DNA of 48,210 nt from CAZRIE01 sp964600075 (lineage in GTDB: Bacteria; Bacteroidota; Bacteroidia; Flavobacteriales; Flavobacteriaceae). The stretch is from contig CAZRIE010000017.1 in the NCBI GenBank assembly GCA_964600075.1, positions 1 through 48,210 on the forward strand, given 5' to 3'. The notes beneath the pieces were generated by a model. That model ran no database searches and was not told where the DNA came from. It was given only the letters and a program-made list of their open reading frames with translations. The stretch's first letter is position 1, and every line of letters starts with the position of its first letter. This document shows positions 1 to 8,948 of the stretch, piece after piece. A program made the position numbers and the translations under genes.

Positions 1-570
1 GGTTGGAACGAAATGAACAAATGGTGTAAATTCTACGAAGAAGTAATGGGCTTTGTCCAATTGGTCTCTTTTGATGATAAAGATATTTCTACAGAGTATA
101 CGGCCTTGATGAGCAAAGTAATGAGCAACGGTAACGGAAGAATTAAATTCCCCATAAACGAACCGGCAGACGGAAGAAAAAAGTCACAGATAGAAGAATA
201 TATAGAATTTTATAACGGGGCCGGTGTTCAGCATATGGCTATGTCCACGGATAATATTATCGAGACGGTAACGGCACTTAGAGACCGTGGAATAGAGTTC
301 TTAACGGTACCCCCAATTTATTATGAAGATGTATTGGACAGGGTCGGCGAAATCGATGAGGAACTTGCGCCTTTAAAAGAACTAAGTATCCTTATTGATA
401 GGGATGATGAAGGTTATCTGCTACAAATTTTCACGAAACCGATTTTAGATAGGCCAACAATGTTCATTGAAATCATTCAAAGGAAAGGGGCTAAATCTTT
501 TGGGAAGGGAAATTTCAAGGCGCTTTTTGAGGCCATTGAGCGAGAACAGGAATCCCGAGGCACCTTATAA
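1..570 (+). CDS. hpd: 4-hydroxyphenylpyruvate dioxygenase, C-terminal part (cut by window edge)
   Basis: The frame is open from base 1 (Gly-Trp-Asn-Glu before the first internal Met at 13), so the gene starts outside the window and this is roughly the C-terminal half. HPPD converts 4-hydroxyphenylpyruvate to homogentisate in tyrosine breakdown, using Fe(II). Seen here: the second iron-binding histidine in GVQHMAM, the third ligand Glu in FIEIIQRKG, and the typical end segment GNFKALFEAIEREQ. The cytosolic enzyme fits with the tryptophan 2,3-dioxygenase encoded 1.4 kb downstream: both are entry enzymes for aromatic amino acid catabolism. Family call is confident; the N-terminal domain and first iron ligand cannot be checked. 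Confidence 0.95.
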   Translation, partial: GWNEMNKWCKFYEEVMGFVQLVSFDDKDISTEYTALMSKVMSNGNGRIKFPINEPADGRKKSQIEEYIEFYNGAGVQHMAMSTDNIIETVTALRDRGIEFLTVPPIYYEDVLDRVGEIDEELAPLKELSILIDRDDEGYLLQIFTKPILDRPTMFIEIIQRKGAKSFGKGNFKALFEAIEREQESRGTL

Positions 571-658
571 AAGCCATGGTTTTCTTAACAATTCGCCAAT
601 TTTCATAAAACAAGCATAAATATCTGTTAAGGGTTTAGTTAAAGTACGTTAAAAAGCT

Positions 659-688
659 TTTGGACACCAATAGTATGTATTAATTTTG
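659..688 (+). promoter_or_regulatory. Bacteroidota-type promoter for the small RNA at 690
   Basis: TTTG at 659-662, an 18-nt spacer and TAATTTTG at 681-688 match the known flavobacterial -33/-7 consensus (TTTG / TAnnTTTG). The predicted start is near 692. No ORF follows before the terminator at 764-798, so the promoter appears to drive a non-coding transcript. Confidence 0.65.
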
Positions 689-689
689 T

Positions 690-798
690 GCGTGTAAGGG
701 GTGGTTCCCTTACAACTTTAAGTATTGGTTTTTCATAATTTAAAGTTTGGTTGGTTATTTAGGAAAAGCCCTGACAGTGATGTTGGGGCTTTTTTTTA
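690..798 (+). ncRNA. candidate free-standing structured small RNA, about 105 nt
   Basis: A consensus promoter ends at 688 and an intrinsic terminator ends near 798, with no start codon and ORF between. The transcript can fold into three consecutive perfect stems: 694-700 with 707-713 (7 bp, loop 6 nt), 714-721 with 740-747 (8 bp, loop 18 nt), and the terminator stem 764-771 with 786-793. A 16-nt single-stranded stretch lies between stems two and three. Rfam has flavobacterial RNA families of about this size (for example Flavo-1, and 6S-like RNAs), but I cannot confirm a match by eye. It could instead be a long leader of the DUF3108 gene, but the terminator argues against that. Confidence 0.6.
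764..798 (+). terminator. intrinsic terminator of the small RNA
   Basis: AAAAGCCC (764-771) pairs perfectly with GGGCTTTT (786-793) around a 14-nt loop, followed by a run of T to 797. It lies 175 nt downstream of the hpd stop codon, so read-through hpd transcripts would also end here. Confidence 0.75.
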
Positions 799-866
799 AT
801 CCAAGACGCGCTAAGAGCCTATTTTAGCATATGAACTTTATGCCGTACAATACTTTGGAATAAATA

Positions 867-894
867 TTGTTTAAGTTATTGTAGCCTAAATTTG
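867..894 (+). promoter_or_regulatory. promoter of the DUF3108 gene
   Basis: TTG at 867-869, a 17-nt spacer and TAAATTTG at 887-894 fit the Bacteroidota -33/-7 pattern. The predicted start near 900 leaves a leader of about 38 nt before the ATG at 938. Confidence 0.5.
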
Positions 895-937
895 TTTTTG
901 GGATGCATTTTGTAATTTTACACTAATTTCAACAGTG

Positions 938-1789
938 ATGAAGAAAGTTTTTACCTTATTATTTCTAGTGTTCGGATTGCTTGCCAATGCACAGGAAAGC
1001 GACTCTAGTGACCTAGTATTAAATTCACGGTTAATAAAATCTGCTAATAAAAGTAAGAAATCTTCAAAAAAAGAATCCGCTTTCAAACCAGGGGAGTGGT
1101 TGAAATTCCGTATGCATTACGGAATCCTGAACGCTAGCTATGCTACCCTCCATGTGAAGTCTGCGAAAATTGAGGGCGTTCCGGTTTATCATGTCGTTGG
1201 CCATGGCGAAACTACGGGTTTCGCAAGCATGTTCTTTAAAGTCGACGATACCTATGAGAGTTATTTCGATATGGAAGATGGTAAACCTTATAAATTTGTT
1301 CGTAAGATAAACGAAGGAGGATATACCAAAGATGTAGAAATCAATTTTGACCACAAAAAGGAGAAGGCCTTTCTTAACGATAAAAAGAACAAGAAAAAGC
1401 TCGATTTCGACTTGCAGGATAGTATTCAAGATCTTCTATCAGCTTTTTACTATCTCCGGAACAATTACGAGCCAAAAGATTTGGTAGAAGGGCAAACCAT
1501 AAAATTGAAAATGTTGTTCGACGACGAAGGTATTTTCAACTTTAAATTGAAATATTTAGGCACAGAAGTGCTTAGAACAAAATTCGGTAAGATAGAATGT
1601 TATAAATTCAGGCCCTTGGTGCAGTCGGGCCGTATTTTCAAAGAACAGGAAGGCCTTTCGTTATGGGTCTCTACCGACGATAATAGAATACCGGTGCGAA
1701 TTCAGGCCGATTTGGCCGTAGGCGCTATCAAAGCTGACCTTGATGCTTACAACGGCTTAAAGCATCAGTTTAGAATAATCATGGATTGA
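938..1789 (+). CDS. DUF3108 family periplasmic protein
   Basis: A 283-residue protein with an N-terminal signal peptide (MKKVFTLLFLVFGLLANAQ) and a body resembling DUF3108: an opening segment FKPGEWLKFRMHYGILNASYATL, then alternating beta-strand-like stretches ending near the C-terminus with KAD.DAYNG. I chose ATG 938; a GTG codon sits directly before it at 935. The function of this family is not established; members are exported and may be related to outer-membrane or lipid-handling proteins. It lies between hpd and tryptophan 2,3-dioxygenase and has its own promoter, so it is not evidently part of a catabolic operon. Confidence 0.8.
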   Translation: MKKVFTLLFLVFGLLANAQESDSSDLVLNSRLIKSANKSKKSSKKESAFKPGEWLKFRMHYGILNASYATLHVKSAKIEGVPVYHVVGHGETTGFASMFFKVDDTYESYFDMEDGKPYKFVRKINEGGYTKDVEINFDHKKEKAFLNDKKNKKKLDFDLQDSIQDLLSAFYYLRNNYEPKDLVEGQTIKLKMLFDDEGIFNFKLKYLGTEVLRTKFGKIECYKFRPLVQSGRIFKEQEGLSLWVSTDDNRIPVRIQADLAVGAIKADLDAYNGLKHQFRIIMD

Positions 1790-1964
1790 TATATTGATAT
1801 TTCGGATTCGCACCCCCTGTATGCTTCTCACGATAAGAGAAGCCCCCTCAATATCTTCTTCATTAAAAATCTTTACGTAGTTTTGAAAGCATAAATAGTA
1901 TGGTTCGTGCCATTTTGATCTATCTCATGGTTTAAGGGAGCGATGGTATCGAGAACATTTGATA

Positions 1965-2936
1965 ATGAAGAATAAAAAGCAGATCGATTCACAGATTTTA
2001 AAGCTTGAGGAGAAATACAAAGACTCTGGCCAAGATTTAAGCTCTTACCTAGACGGATTGCTTTACCAACGTTACCTGACGTATTGGGACTATATTCATC
2101 TCGATACGCTGTTAAGCATTCAAGTGCCACGTACCTATTTTCCCGATGAAGAAATCTTCATCATGTACCACCAGATTACCGAATTGTACTTTAAGCTCAT
2201 TCTGCATGAGCAAAAGCAGCTGGTCGATGACAAATCGCAAAACTTGAATTTCTTTATCGAGAAAGCAAGACGAATCAATAGTTATTACGAAGCATTGATT
2301 TCTTCCTTTAGTATTATGATTAAGGGTATGGAGCGCGAACAGTTCTTGCACTACAGAATGGCCTTGCTTCCGGCCAGCGGTTTTCAATCGGCTCAGTATC
2401 GCATGATTGAAATTTACGCTACCTCAATGGAAAATTTGGTGCATCATAGCCAACGGGACCATTATTCCTCGAAAAATAGTATCGAAGAGCTGTACGAGCA
2501 AATCTATTGGAAAAAGGGAGCGACCGATTTGGCTACCGGAGAAAAAACGTTGACCTTAAAACAGTTCGAATATAGATATACGCCCCGATTGGTACGTATT
2601 GCCAATCAGGTCAGGAACAATACCATTTATCACAAGTATCTTCAATTGCCAAAGGCCAAAAAAGATAATAAAGAGCTGATAGAAGCGTTAAAGACTTTAG
2701 ATACTAATGCAAACGTAAACTGGCCTTTGATGCACATGGGTTCTGCCCATCGATATTTATCAAAGGACAAAGAGCAAATTGATGCTACCGGGGGCACAAA
2801 CTGGAAAGCGTATTTGCCACCCAGTTTTCAGAAAGTTGTGTTTTTTCCGGAAATCTATTCTAAACAAGAGTTAAATAATTGGGGTAAACAATGGGTAGAC
2901 CATATCTTTAATCCCGAAAAGGAAATAAAAAAATAA
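1965..2936 (+). CDS. kynA: tryptophan 2,3-dioxygenase
   Basis: Haem enzyme opening the indole ring of L-tryptophan to N-formylkynurenine, first step of the kynurenine route. Of 323 residues, the diagnostic block near residue 60 is FIMYHQITELYFKLILHEQ, matching the family's distal-pocket His-Gln and LHE signature. Near residue 250 LMHMGSAHRYL carries the expected proximal haem histidine region, followed by ATGGTNWKAYL, the Gly-Thr-Gly-like substrate loop. Start at ATG 1965; an in-frame TTG at 1959 is also possible. The next gene begins 1 nt after the stop, so the two are probably co-transcribed. Confidence 0.9.
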   Translation: MKNKKQIDSQILKLEEKYKDSGQDLSSYLDGLLYQRYLTYWDYIHLDTLLSIQVPRTYFPDEEIFIMYHQITELYFKLILHEQKQLVDDKSQNLNFFIEKARRINSYYEALISSFSIMIKGMEREQFLHYRMALLPASGFQSAQYRMIEIYATSMENLVHHSQRDHYSSKNSIEELYEQIYWKKGATDLATGEKTLTLKQFEYRYTPRLVRIANQVRNNTIYHKYLQLPKAKKDNKELIEALKTLDTNANVNWPLMHMGSAHRYLSKDKEQIDATGGTNWKAYLPPSFQKVVFFPEIYSKQELNNWGKQWVDHIFNPEKEIKK

Positions 2937-2937
2937 A

Positions 2938-4239
2938 ATGCGAAAATACTGGGGCTTAATTTTACTGCTTATACTATCCGTTTCCTGTAAAGAAGAAAAA
3001 CCAAAAGTAGAACAGGAAAACATTAAAAAAGAAATTGCGGCAATAGTGCCCATTGAAAAACCTGTTTTAAAGCAATTCGGGTTCAATCTAAATGACTTTA
3101 CCGTTCAACAAGATACGGTCAAGAGTGGCGACAGCTTTGGTGAACTGATGTTAGAGCATAAAGTAGACTACCCCAAAATCGCAAAAATCACCCAAGAATT
3201 TAAAGACACTTTCGATGTACGAAGAATTCGTGTAGGCAAACCTTATCTTATTCTCAAATCAAAAGATACCGCTGGTACTGCACAAATCTTTATATATGAG
3301 AACGATGCTATCAACTACACCGTTGTCGATCTGAGGGATAGTGTCAATGCCTACAGAGAGAAGAAAGAAGTAAAGTATGTCGAGAGAGAAGCATCGGGCG
3401 TCATCGAAACTTCATTATCCGAAGCCATTTTAGATCAGGGCATTGATTACAGTATTACAAACAATCTATCTGAAGTATACGCTTGGACGATTGATTTCTT
3501 CCGGCTTCAGAAAGGCGATAAGTTCAAGGTAATTTATAAAGAAAAATATATCAACGATTCGATATACGCGGGTGCGGGCCCGATCGAGGCGGCATATTTT
3601 GAACATGAGGGAAGACCGATTTACGCCTTCGCCTATGAAAACGATTCACTTAAAGGTATCGTAGATTATTTCGATGAAGAAGCCAATAACCTAAGAAGAA
3701 CGTTCTTAAGGGCACCAGTGCAATTCAGCCGTATATCGTCACGTTTCAATCTAAAGCGGAGAATACGCTATTACGGCAACCGGATCAGGGCGCACAGAGG
3801 TACAGACTACGCTGCGCCTGTTGGCACGCCCATTATGGCTACGGCCGATGGTACGGTAACTGAATCGACCCGAAAGGGAGGCAACGGTAAATACGTAAAA
3901 ATTCGACATAACGGCACCTATTCTACGCAATACCTTCACATGAAAAAACAGAAGGTAAAGAGGGGCGATCATGTTCGGCAAGGTGATGTTATCGGATGGA
4001 TTGGCATGACGGGAAATACTAGTGGCCCACATGTTTGCTATCGTTTTTGGAAAAATGATAGGCAGGTAGATCCTTTAAGAGAAGAACTGCCAAAAGCTGA
4101 ACCATTGGCAGAGACGCTGCAACCTAAATATTTTGATTACATCGTTCCGAAGAAAGATCAATTGGATTGTATGCTCTATCCTCAAAAGCCAGTTGAAGAA
4201 AATCTTGATGCGGACGATATGGTTTTTCTCAATAAATAA
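2938..4239 (+). CDS. M23 family metallopeptidase, lipoprotein
   Basis: A 433-residue cell-envelope peptidase expected to cleave peptidoglycan cross-bridges. Lipobox LSVSC puts a lipidated Cys at residue 17. Residues about 55-110 resemble an OapA/LysM-like peptidoglycan-binding segment (DTVKSGDSFGELM). The M23 domain covers about 260-380: zinc ligands His286 and Asp290 in HRGTDYAAP, His334 in YLHMKKQ, and His365 in SGPHVCYRFW are all present, so it should be catalytically active, unlike many regulatory M23 homologues. It begins 1 nt after the tryptophan 2,3-dioxygenase stop; the functional reason for this pairing is unclear, but the arrangement is common in flavobacteria as I recall it. Confidence 0.9.
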   Translation: MRKYWGLILLLILSVSCKEEKPKVEQENIKKEIAAIVPIEKPVLKQFGFNLNDFTVQQDTVKSGDSFGELMLEHKVDYPKIAKITQEFKDTFDVRRIRVGKPYLILKSKDTAGTAQIFIYENDAINYTVVDLRDSVNAYREKKEVKYVEREASGVIETSLSEAILDQGIDYSITNNLSEVYAWTIDFFRLQKGDKFKVIYKEKYINDSIYAGAGPIEAAYFEHEGRPIYAFAYENDSLKGIVDYFDEEANNLRRTFLRAPVQFSRISSRFNLKRRIRYYGNRIRAHRGTDYAAPVGTPIMATADGTVTESTRKGGNGKYVKIRHNGTYSTQYLHMKKQKVKRGDHVRQGDVIGWIGMTGNTSGPHVCYRFWKNDRQVDPLREELPKAEPLAETLQPKYFDYIVPKKDQLDCMLYPQKPVEENLDADDMVFLNK

Positions 4240-4253
4240 TGGCGCCTTAGGGG

Positions 4254-4285
4254 TTTGGTTTTAGTAGTGCTATGGCTTAATTTTG
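4254..4285 (+). promoter_or_regulatory. promoter of pgi
   Basis: TTTG (4254-4257), 20-nt spacer, TAATTTTG (4278-4285): a near-perfect Bacteroidota promoter. The predicted transcription start is near 4290, giving a leader of about 27 nt to the ATG at 4317. Confidence 0.6.
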
Positions 4286-4316
4286 GCCTTCAACTAATTT
4301 CCCAAAAAAACCTCAA

Positions 4317-5954
4317 ATGTCATTACAGAACACGAACCCAACGGAAACAGCCGCTTGGCAAAAACTTACCCAACATTTTAACGATACTCGAGGTGGGCAT
4401 TTAAAAGACTTTTTCAGGTCGGATAAAAATAGAGCTAAAAAGTTCACCTTAAAGTGGAACGACTTTCTAGTCGACTTCTCTAAAAACAGAATTTCTGAGG
4501 AAACCCTTCAATTGCTCTTGCAGTTAGCAGAAGAAGTACAACTTAAAGATGCAATCAATAAACAGTTCGCAGGCGAAACTATCAACCAAACCGAAGGTCG
4601 TGAAGTTTTGCATACCGCTTTAAGAGCAAAAAAAACGGATACCGTTCTGGTTGATGATGAAAATGTAATTCCCGAGGTCTATAAAGTGAAGGCGCAAATC
4701 AAGGAGTTTGCTGATAGTGTGATTTCTGGTCAGAAAAAAGGATACACTGGCAAGGCGTTTACGGACGTTGTTAACATTGGTATCGGAGGTTCAGATTTGG
4801 GCCCTGCCATGGTAACCGAAGCCTTAAAATTTTATAAGAACCATCTCAAAGTACATTTTGTGAGCAACGTCGATGGAGACCATGTGTACGAAGTGTTGAA
4901 GGAATTAAACGCAGACACCACTCTTTTCGTGGTCGTTTCCAAAACCTTTACGACCCAAGAAACCTTGAGCAATGCTACCACGATTAAAAGATGGTTTTTA
5001 AAGCATGGTACCCAAGAAGACATCGCCAAACATTTTGCGGCCGTCTCCACCAATACCTCGGCTATAAAAGAATTTGGCATCTCTGCCGACAACGTTTTTC
5101 CGATGTGGGATTGGGTAGGAGGGCGCTTTTCGTTATGGAGTGCAGTAGGTCTTTCGATTGCCTTGGCCGTTGGTTTTGAAAATTTCGATGCACTTTTGAT
5201 CGGCGCAAATAAAATGGACGAACATTTCAAGGAGGCCGACTTTGAGGATAACATTCCAGTAGTTTTGGCACTGTTGAGTGTTTGGTACAATAATTTTTAT
5301 GAAGCGGAAACTGAGGCCATCATTCCTTACACACAATATCTAAGTCGATTCTCAGCTTATTTGCAACAAGGTATCATGGAAAGTAATGGCAAGAGCGTAG
5401 ACCGAAACGGAAACCGTGTGGGCTACGAGACGGGCACTATTATCTGGGGCGAACCGGGCACCAATTCACAACATGCCTTCTTTCAATTAATACATCAGGG
5501 TACAAAACTGATTCCGGCCGACTTTATTGGTTTTAAAGAATCCTTGCATGGCGACGCTGACCACCATAATAAATTAATGGCAAATTTTTTCGCCCAGACT
5601 GAAGCCTTGATGAACGGTAAAACTGCAGATGAGGTCCGTAGCGAACTGGAAAATAAGGGGTTGTCTGAAAGTGAAATCAAAAAACTAGTTTCTTTTAAAG
5701 TGTTTGAAGGCAACAAGCCCACCAATACGATTTTTATCGACAAGCTCACGCCTAAAAGCCTGGGCAGTCTTATCGCTCTGTACGAGCATAAAATATTCGT
5801 ACAAGGGATACTCTGGAATATCTTCAGTTACGATCAATGGGGCGTAGAGTTGGGCAAGCAATTGGCGGGTACGATCTTAAAGGATATTCAAGGTTCTGAA
5901 ATTGCCAATCACGATGCTTCTACGTTACAGCTTTTGCATTCTTTTAAGAGTTGA
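4317..5954 (+). CDS. pgi: glucose-6-phosphate isomerase
   Basis: Interconverts glucose 6-phosphate and fructose 6-phosphate in the cytosol (glycolysis and gluconeogenesis). At 545 residues it is the usual length of the long bacterial/eukaryotic PGI form. Both family signatures are present: DWVGGRFSLWSAVGLS and, near the end, GILWNIFSYDQWGVELGKQL. Sugar-phosphate loop IGIGGSDLGPAMV and the QGIMESNGKSVDRNG segment are also intact. Single-gene unit with its own promoter. Confidence 0.97.
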   Translation: MSLQNTNPTETAAWQKLTQHFNDTRGGHLKDFFRSDKNRAKKFTLKWNDFLVDFSKNRISEETLQLLLQLAEEVQLKDAINKQFAGETINQTEGREVLHTALRAKKTDTVLVDDENVIPEVYKVKAQIKEFADSVISGQKKGYTGKAFTDVVNIGIGGSDLGPAMVTEALKFYKNHLKVHFVSNVDGDHVYEVLKELNADTTLFVVVSKTFTTQETLSNATTIKRWFLKHGTQEDIAKHFAAVSTNTSAIKEFGISADNVFPMWDWVGGRFSLWSAVGLSIALAVGFENFDALLIGANKMDEHFKEADFEDNIPVVLALLSVWYNNFYEAETEAIIPYTQYLSRFSAYLQQGIMESNGKSVDRNGNRVGYETGTIIWGEPGTNSQHAFFQLIHQGTKLIPADFIGFKESLHGDADHHNKLMANFFAQTEALMNGKTADEVRSELENKGLSESEIKKLVSFKVFEGNKPTNTIFIDKLTPKSLGSLIALYEHKIFVQGILWNIFSYDQWGVELGKQLAGTILKDIQGSEIANHDASTLQLLHSFKS

Positions 5955-6029
5955 ATTAGCACATTCGCATTTCTTGATAACCTATTCATAACTTCGTGTT
6001 TATCAAGGTTCAATATGCCAATTTAATGT

Positions 6030-6037
6030 TAATTTTG
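6030..6037 (+). promoter_or_regulatory. possible -7 element upstream of the TonB receptor gene
   Basis: TAATTTTG matches the Bacteroidota -7 box, but no convincing TTTG lies 18-20 nt upstream, so this is only a candidate. It would give a leader of about 85 nt. Confidence 0.3.
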
Positions 6038-6128
6038 CTGCGTCTAATTTAACGTTCTCTTAATGTGCGGGTGCTAAAAATACGGCACTTTTGCAGCAAA
6101 ATTGAAAGACTAAAAAACACTCAGAAAA

Positions 6129-8855
6129 ATGAAAAAATTCTACATCGCTATGGCCGCATTTTTAATGTCGGTCGTTGCATTTTCGCAGGGAACTATCACG
6201 GGTACGGTTATTGATGGCGAGATGAACGGGCCACTACCTGGGGCGAGTATAGTAGTGCAGGGAACTACAAATGGCACTTCTGCCGATTTTGATGGAAACT
6301 TTACTATTGAGATATCGCAGAATGATGGAACTCTAGTGGTTTCGTATATCGGCTATACAACAAAGAGAATACCTTTTACAGGACCGGGACAGATTGCACA
6401 AATAACTTTGGAACCTAACGCCCAAGAATTGGAGGGTGTTATAGTCACTGGTGTCCAGGATATCGCGAGAGATCGGAAAACGCCCGTTGCTGTTTCTACA
6501 ATTAAATTTGCTGAAATTCAAGAAAAACTGGGGTCTCAAGAACTTCCTGAAATATTGAATACGACACCATCAATTTATGCGACCAAGTCTGGTGGTGGTT
6601 TTGGTGATGGGCGAGTAAATATTCGAGGGTTTGACACGAACAACTCAGCAATAATGATCAATGGGGTGCCTGTCAACGATATGGAGAATGGTCGTGTTTT
6701 TTGGAGTAACTGGGCAGGACTTTCAGACGTGACTTCTGCCATTCAAGTGCAGAGAGGTTTGGGTTCTTCTAAACTTGCCGTCTCTTCAGTTGGTGGTACG
6801 ATAAATGTTGTGACCAAAACTTCTCAGAATCCTCAAGGCGGATCTATTGGAGCTACTGTTGGTAATGATGGTTATGTTAAAACATTGGCATCTTATTCTT
6901 CGGGTGTTTTAGAAAACGGTTTTTCTACTTCGTTACTTTTAAGTAGAACGGGAGGCAATATGTATGCTGATGGAACTAACTTTGAGGGATACAACTTTTT
7001 TGTAGGACTGGGTTATACAACTGGTGCCCATAATTTCGAATTTATGGTAACCGGTGCTCCACAATGGCACCACCAAAGAAGTCGGGCATCGTCTATTGAA
7101 AATCATATACAGTATGGTAAGGGTGATGGCGAGCCCAATAGAAGGTATAATGAGGATTGGGGATATCTAAATGGTAAGGAGTTTAGTTTTAGAAGAAACT
7201 TTTACCACAAGCCAGTTATTAGCCTAGCCTGGAACTGGGAGATTAGCAACAAGACTACCTTACAGACAAATGCGTACGCTTCATTTGGTCGTGGTGGTGG
7301 TACCGGAGAGATTGGTGAGATTAATGGAAGAAGACAATTTGCTTTGCCCAGAACTGCCGATGGTTTAATTAGAGTAGATGATATTGTTGCTTACAATAGT
7401 GGGCAATTGGTTGCAGATTTCAGTGATACGCCAAGAGAGCAAATAGACGGTCTTTATCTCAATAATAGTGATCAGAACCCAAATGAAAATAATACGAACG
7501 GTATCACGCGTAGAGCATCTGTGAACTCTCATAACTGGTATGGACTACTAGCAAACTTCAATAATCGTATCAGTGACAAACTAACTATTGATTTTGGTAT
7601 AGATGTAAGACAATACACAGGTTTTCATTATCGTAGGGTCGATAGTCGTTTAGGTGGCGATGCGTATCAGCAAACAGATGATAGAAATAACCCGGTTGGT
7701 GAAGGGGCGACTAACTTGTTCTTCGAAACCTATGAGTCGAATCAACCTTGGTGGGTCTTCGGGAATATAGATGATGAGGAAAAAATTGACTACAATAATA
7801 CTGGTTTTGTAAATTGGTTGGGGATCTTCGGTCAAATGGAGTATAACTTCACTGAAGATATTACTGGCTTTGTGCAAGGAGCATTATCAAATCAAGGTTT
7901 TGCCAGAGAAGAGTTCTTTGGAGAAACACCTCCTCAAAAGACAGATTTTGAAAATATTCTTGGAGGAAACGTCAAAGGGGGCTTAAACTGGAATATCAAC
8001 GAAAATCATAATTTGTTTGTTAATGGTGGTTATTATGAGAAGCAGCCATTATTTGATGCAGTTTTCATAAACTTTGGAAACAATTTGAACCCTAATTTAA
8101 CGAATGAAAAAATCACGGGCCTAGAATTAGGCTACGGGTATCGAAGTTCAAATTTCAGAGCGAATGTTAACTTATATCGAACAAGTTGGAAAGATAGATT
8201 TGACAGTGTTACCGCAACCTTTAATTTTGGAGAACCTGATGAAGTAAGGGGCACAGCAAATCTACTAGGTATAACGCAGATACATTCAGGTATTGAGATG
8301 GATGGAAGATTTCAGGCTAGTGATAAACTGGCATTTACCGGTATGATTTCTATAGGTAACTGGGAGTATAAAGATGATATTTCAGCAACGTTTTTTGACA
8401 ACGACCAATCTCCTATTCTTGATGAAAATGGAGAAGCGCTAACTGAAACCTTAGAATTAGATGGTGTAAAAGTGGGTGATGCTGCTCAGTTTACGGCATT
8501 TATCGGTGCTGATTATAATATATTGGAAAACTTAAGCGTTGATTTTGGCTACCGTTTTGCCGACAATCTTTATGCAGATTTTGATGCTACGGATATTGAT
8601 GAGAATGGGGCATTGAAATTACCTTCCTTTGGCTTAGCTGATGCGGGTATTTCATACGGTTTACCGATAGGTGATTACAGACTGAGCTTTAGATTGAACG
8701 TACGTAATGTATTTGATACTACCTACATTGCTGAAGCTGATACAAATAATTTTATAGAAGCAGGTGATGAATCATATAATGGGATTAATGTAAGCAACAG
8801 GGTATTTTTCGGTTTTGGAAGAACTTGGGATGCTAGCGTTCGATTCAATTTTTAG
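6129..8855 (+). CDS. TonB-dependent outer-membrane receptor with carboxypeptidase-regulatory-like domain
   Basis: A 908-residue outer-membrane transporter. Signal peptide MKKFYIAMAAFLMSVVAFSQ; residues about 21-105 form the carboxypeptidase-regulatory-like domain (GTVIDG...LPGASIVVQGT...DFDGNF); the plug follows (about 110-235, with VNIRGFDTNNSAIMINGVP and GGTINVVTKTS); the rest is a beta-barrel ending in a terminal aromatic (VRFNF), as needed for barrel insertion. The substrate cannot be read from the sequence. No SusD-like partner is adjacent. In some flavobacteria receptors of this type neighbour a lamin-tail/DUF5689 protein and a secreted endonuclease; relics of such proteins lie at 10086-11935, but that link is a weak inference. 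Confidence 0.9.
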   Translation: MKKFYIAMAAFLMSVVAFSQGTITGTVIDGEMNGPLPGASIVVQGTTNGTSADFDGNFTIEISQNDGTLVVSYIGYTTKRIPFTGPGQIAQITLEPNAQELEGVIVTGVQDIARDRKTPVAVSTIKFAEIQEKLGSQELPEILNTTPSIYATKSGGGFGDGRVNIRGFDTNNSAIMINGVPVNDMENGRVFWSNWAGLSDVTSAIQVQRGLGSSKLAVSSVGGTINVVTKTSQNPQGGSIGATVGNDGYVKTLASYSSGVLENGFSTSLLLSRTGGNMYADGTNFEGYNFFVGLGYTTGAHNFEFMVTGAPQWHHQRSRASSIENHIQYGKGDGEPNRRYNEDWGYLNGKEFSFRRNFYHKPVISLAWNWEISNKTTLQTNAYASFGRGGGTGEIGEINGRRQFALPRTADGLIRVDDIVAYNSGQLVADFSDTPREQIDGLYLNNSDQNPNENNTNGITRRASVNSHNWYGLLANFNNRISDKLTIDFGIDVRQYTGFHYRRVDSRLGGDAYQQTDDRNNPVGEGATNLFFETYESNQPWWVFGNIDDEEKIDYNNTGFVNWLGIFGQMEYNFTEDITGFVQGALSNQGFAREEFFGETPPQKTDFENILGGNVKGGLNWNINENHNLFVNGGYYEKQPLFDAVFINFGNNLNPNLTNEKITGLELGYGYRSSNFRANVNLYRTSWKDRFDSVTATFNFGEPDEVRGTANLLGITQIHSGIEMDGRFQASDKLAFTGMISIGNWEYKDDISATFFDNDQSPILDENGEALTETLELDGVKVGDAAQFTAFIGADYNILENLSVDFGYRFADNLYADFDATDIDENGALKLPSFGLADAGISYGLPIGDYRLSFRLNVRNVFDTTYIAEADTNNFIEAGDESYNGINVSNRVFFGFGRTWDASVRFNF

Positions 8856-8877
8856 GGAATCAATTCGTGTTTTAAAT

Positions 8878-8906
8878 AAAAACCCTGCTAAAAGCAGGGT
8901 TTTTTT
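8878..8906 (+). terminator. intrinsic terminator after the TonB receptor gene
   Basis: AAAAACCCTGC (8878-8888) and GCAGGGTTTTT (8894-8904) form a perfect stem around a 5-nt loop with a T tract. It starts 22 nt after the receptor stop codon. Confidence 0.9.
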
Positions 8907-8948
8907 ATGCCCAAAAATCTGTACATTTAAAGACTAAAATAAAACACT

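Noticed and set aside
6129..8855. SusC/SusD polysaccharide utilisation locus
   Set aside because: No SusD-like lipoprotein, glycoside hydrolase or sulfatase lies beside any of the three TonB receptors.
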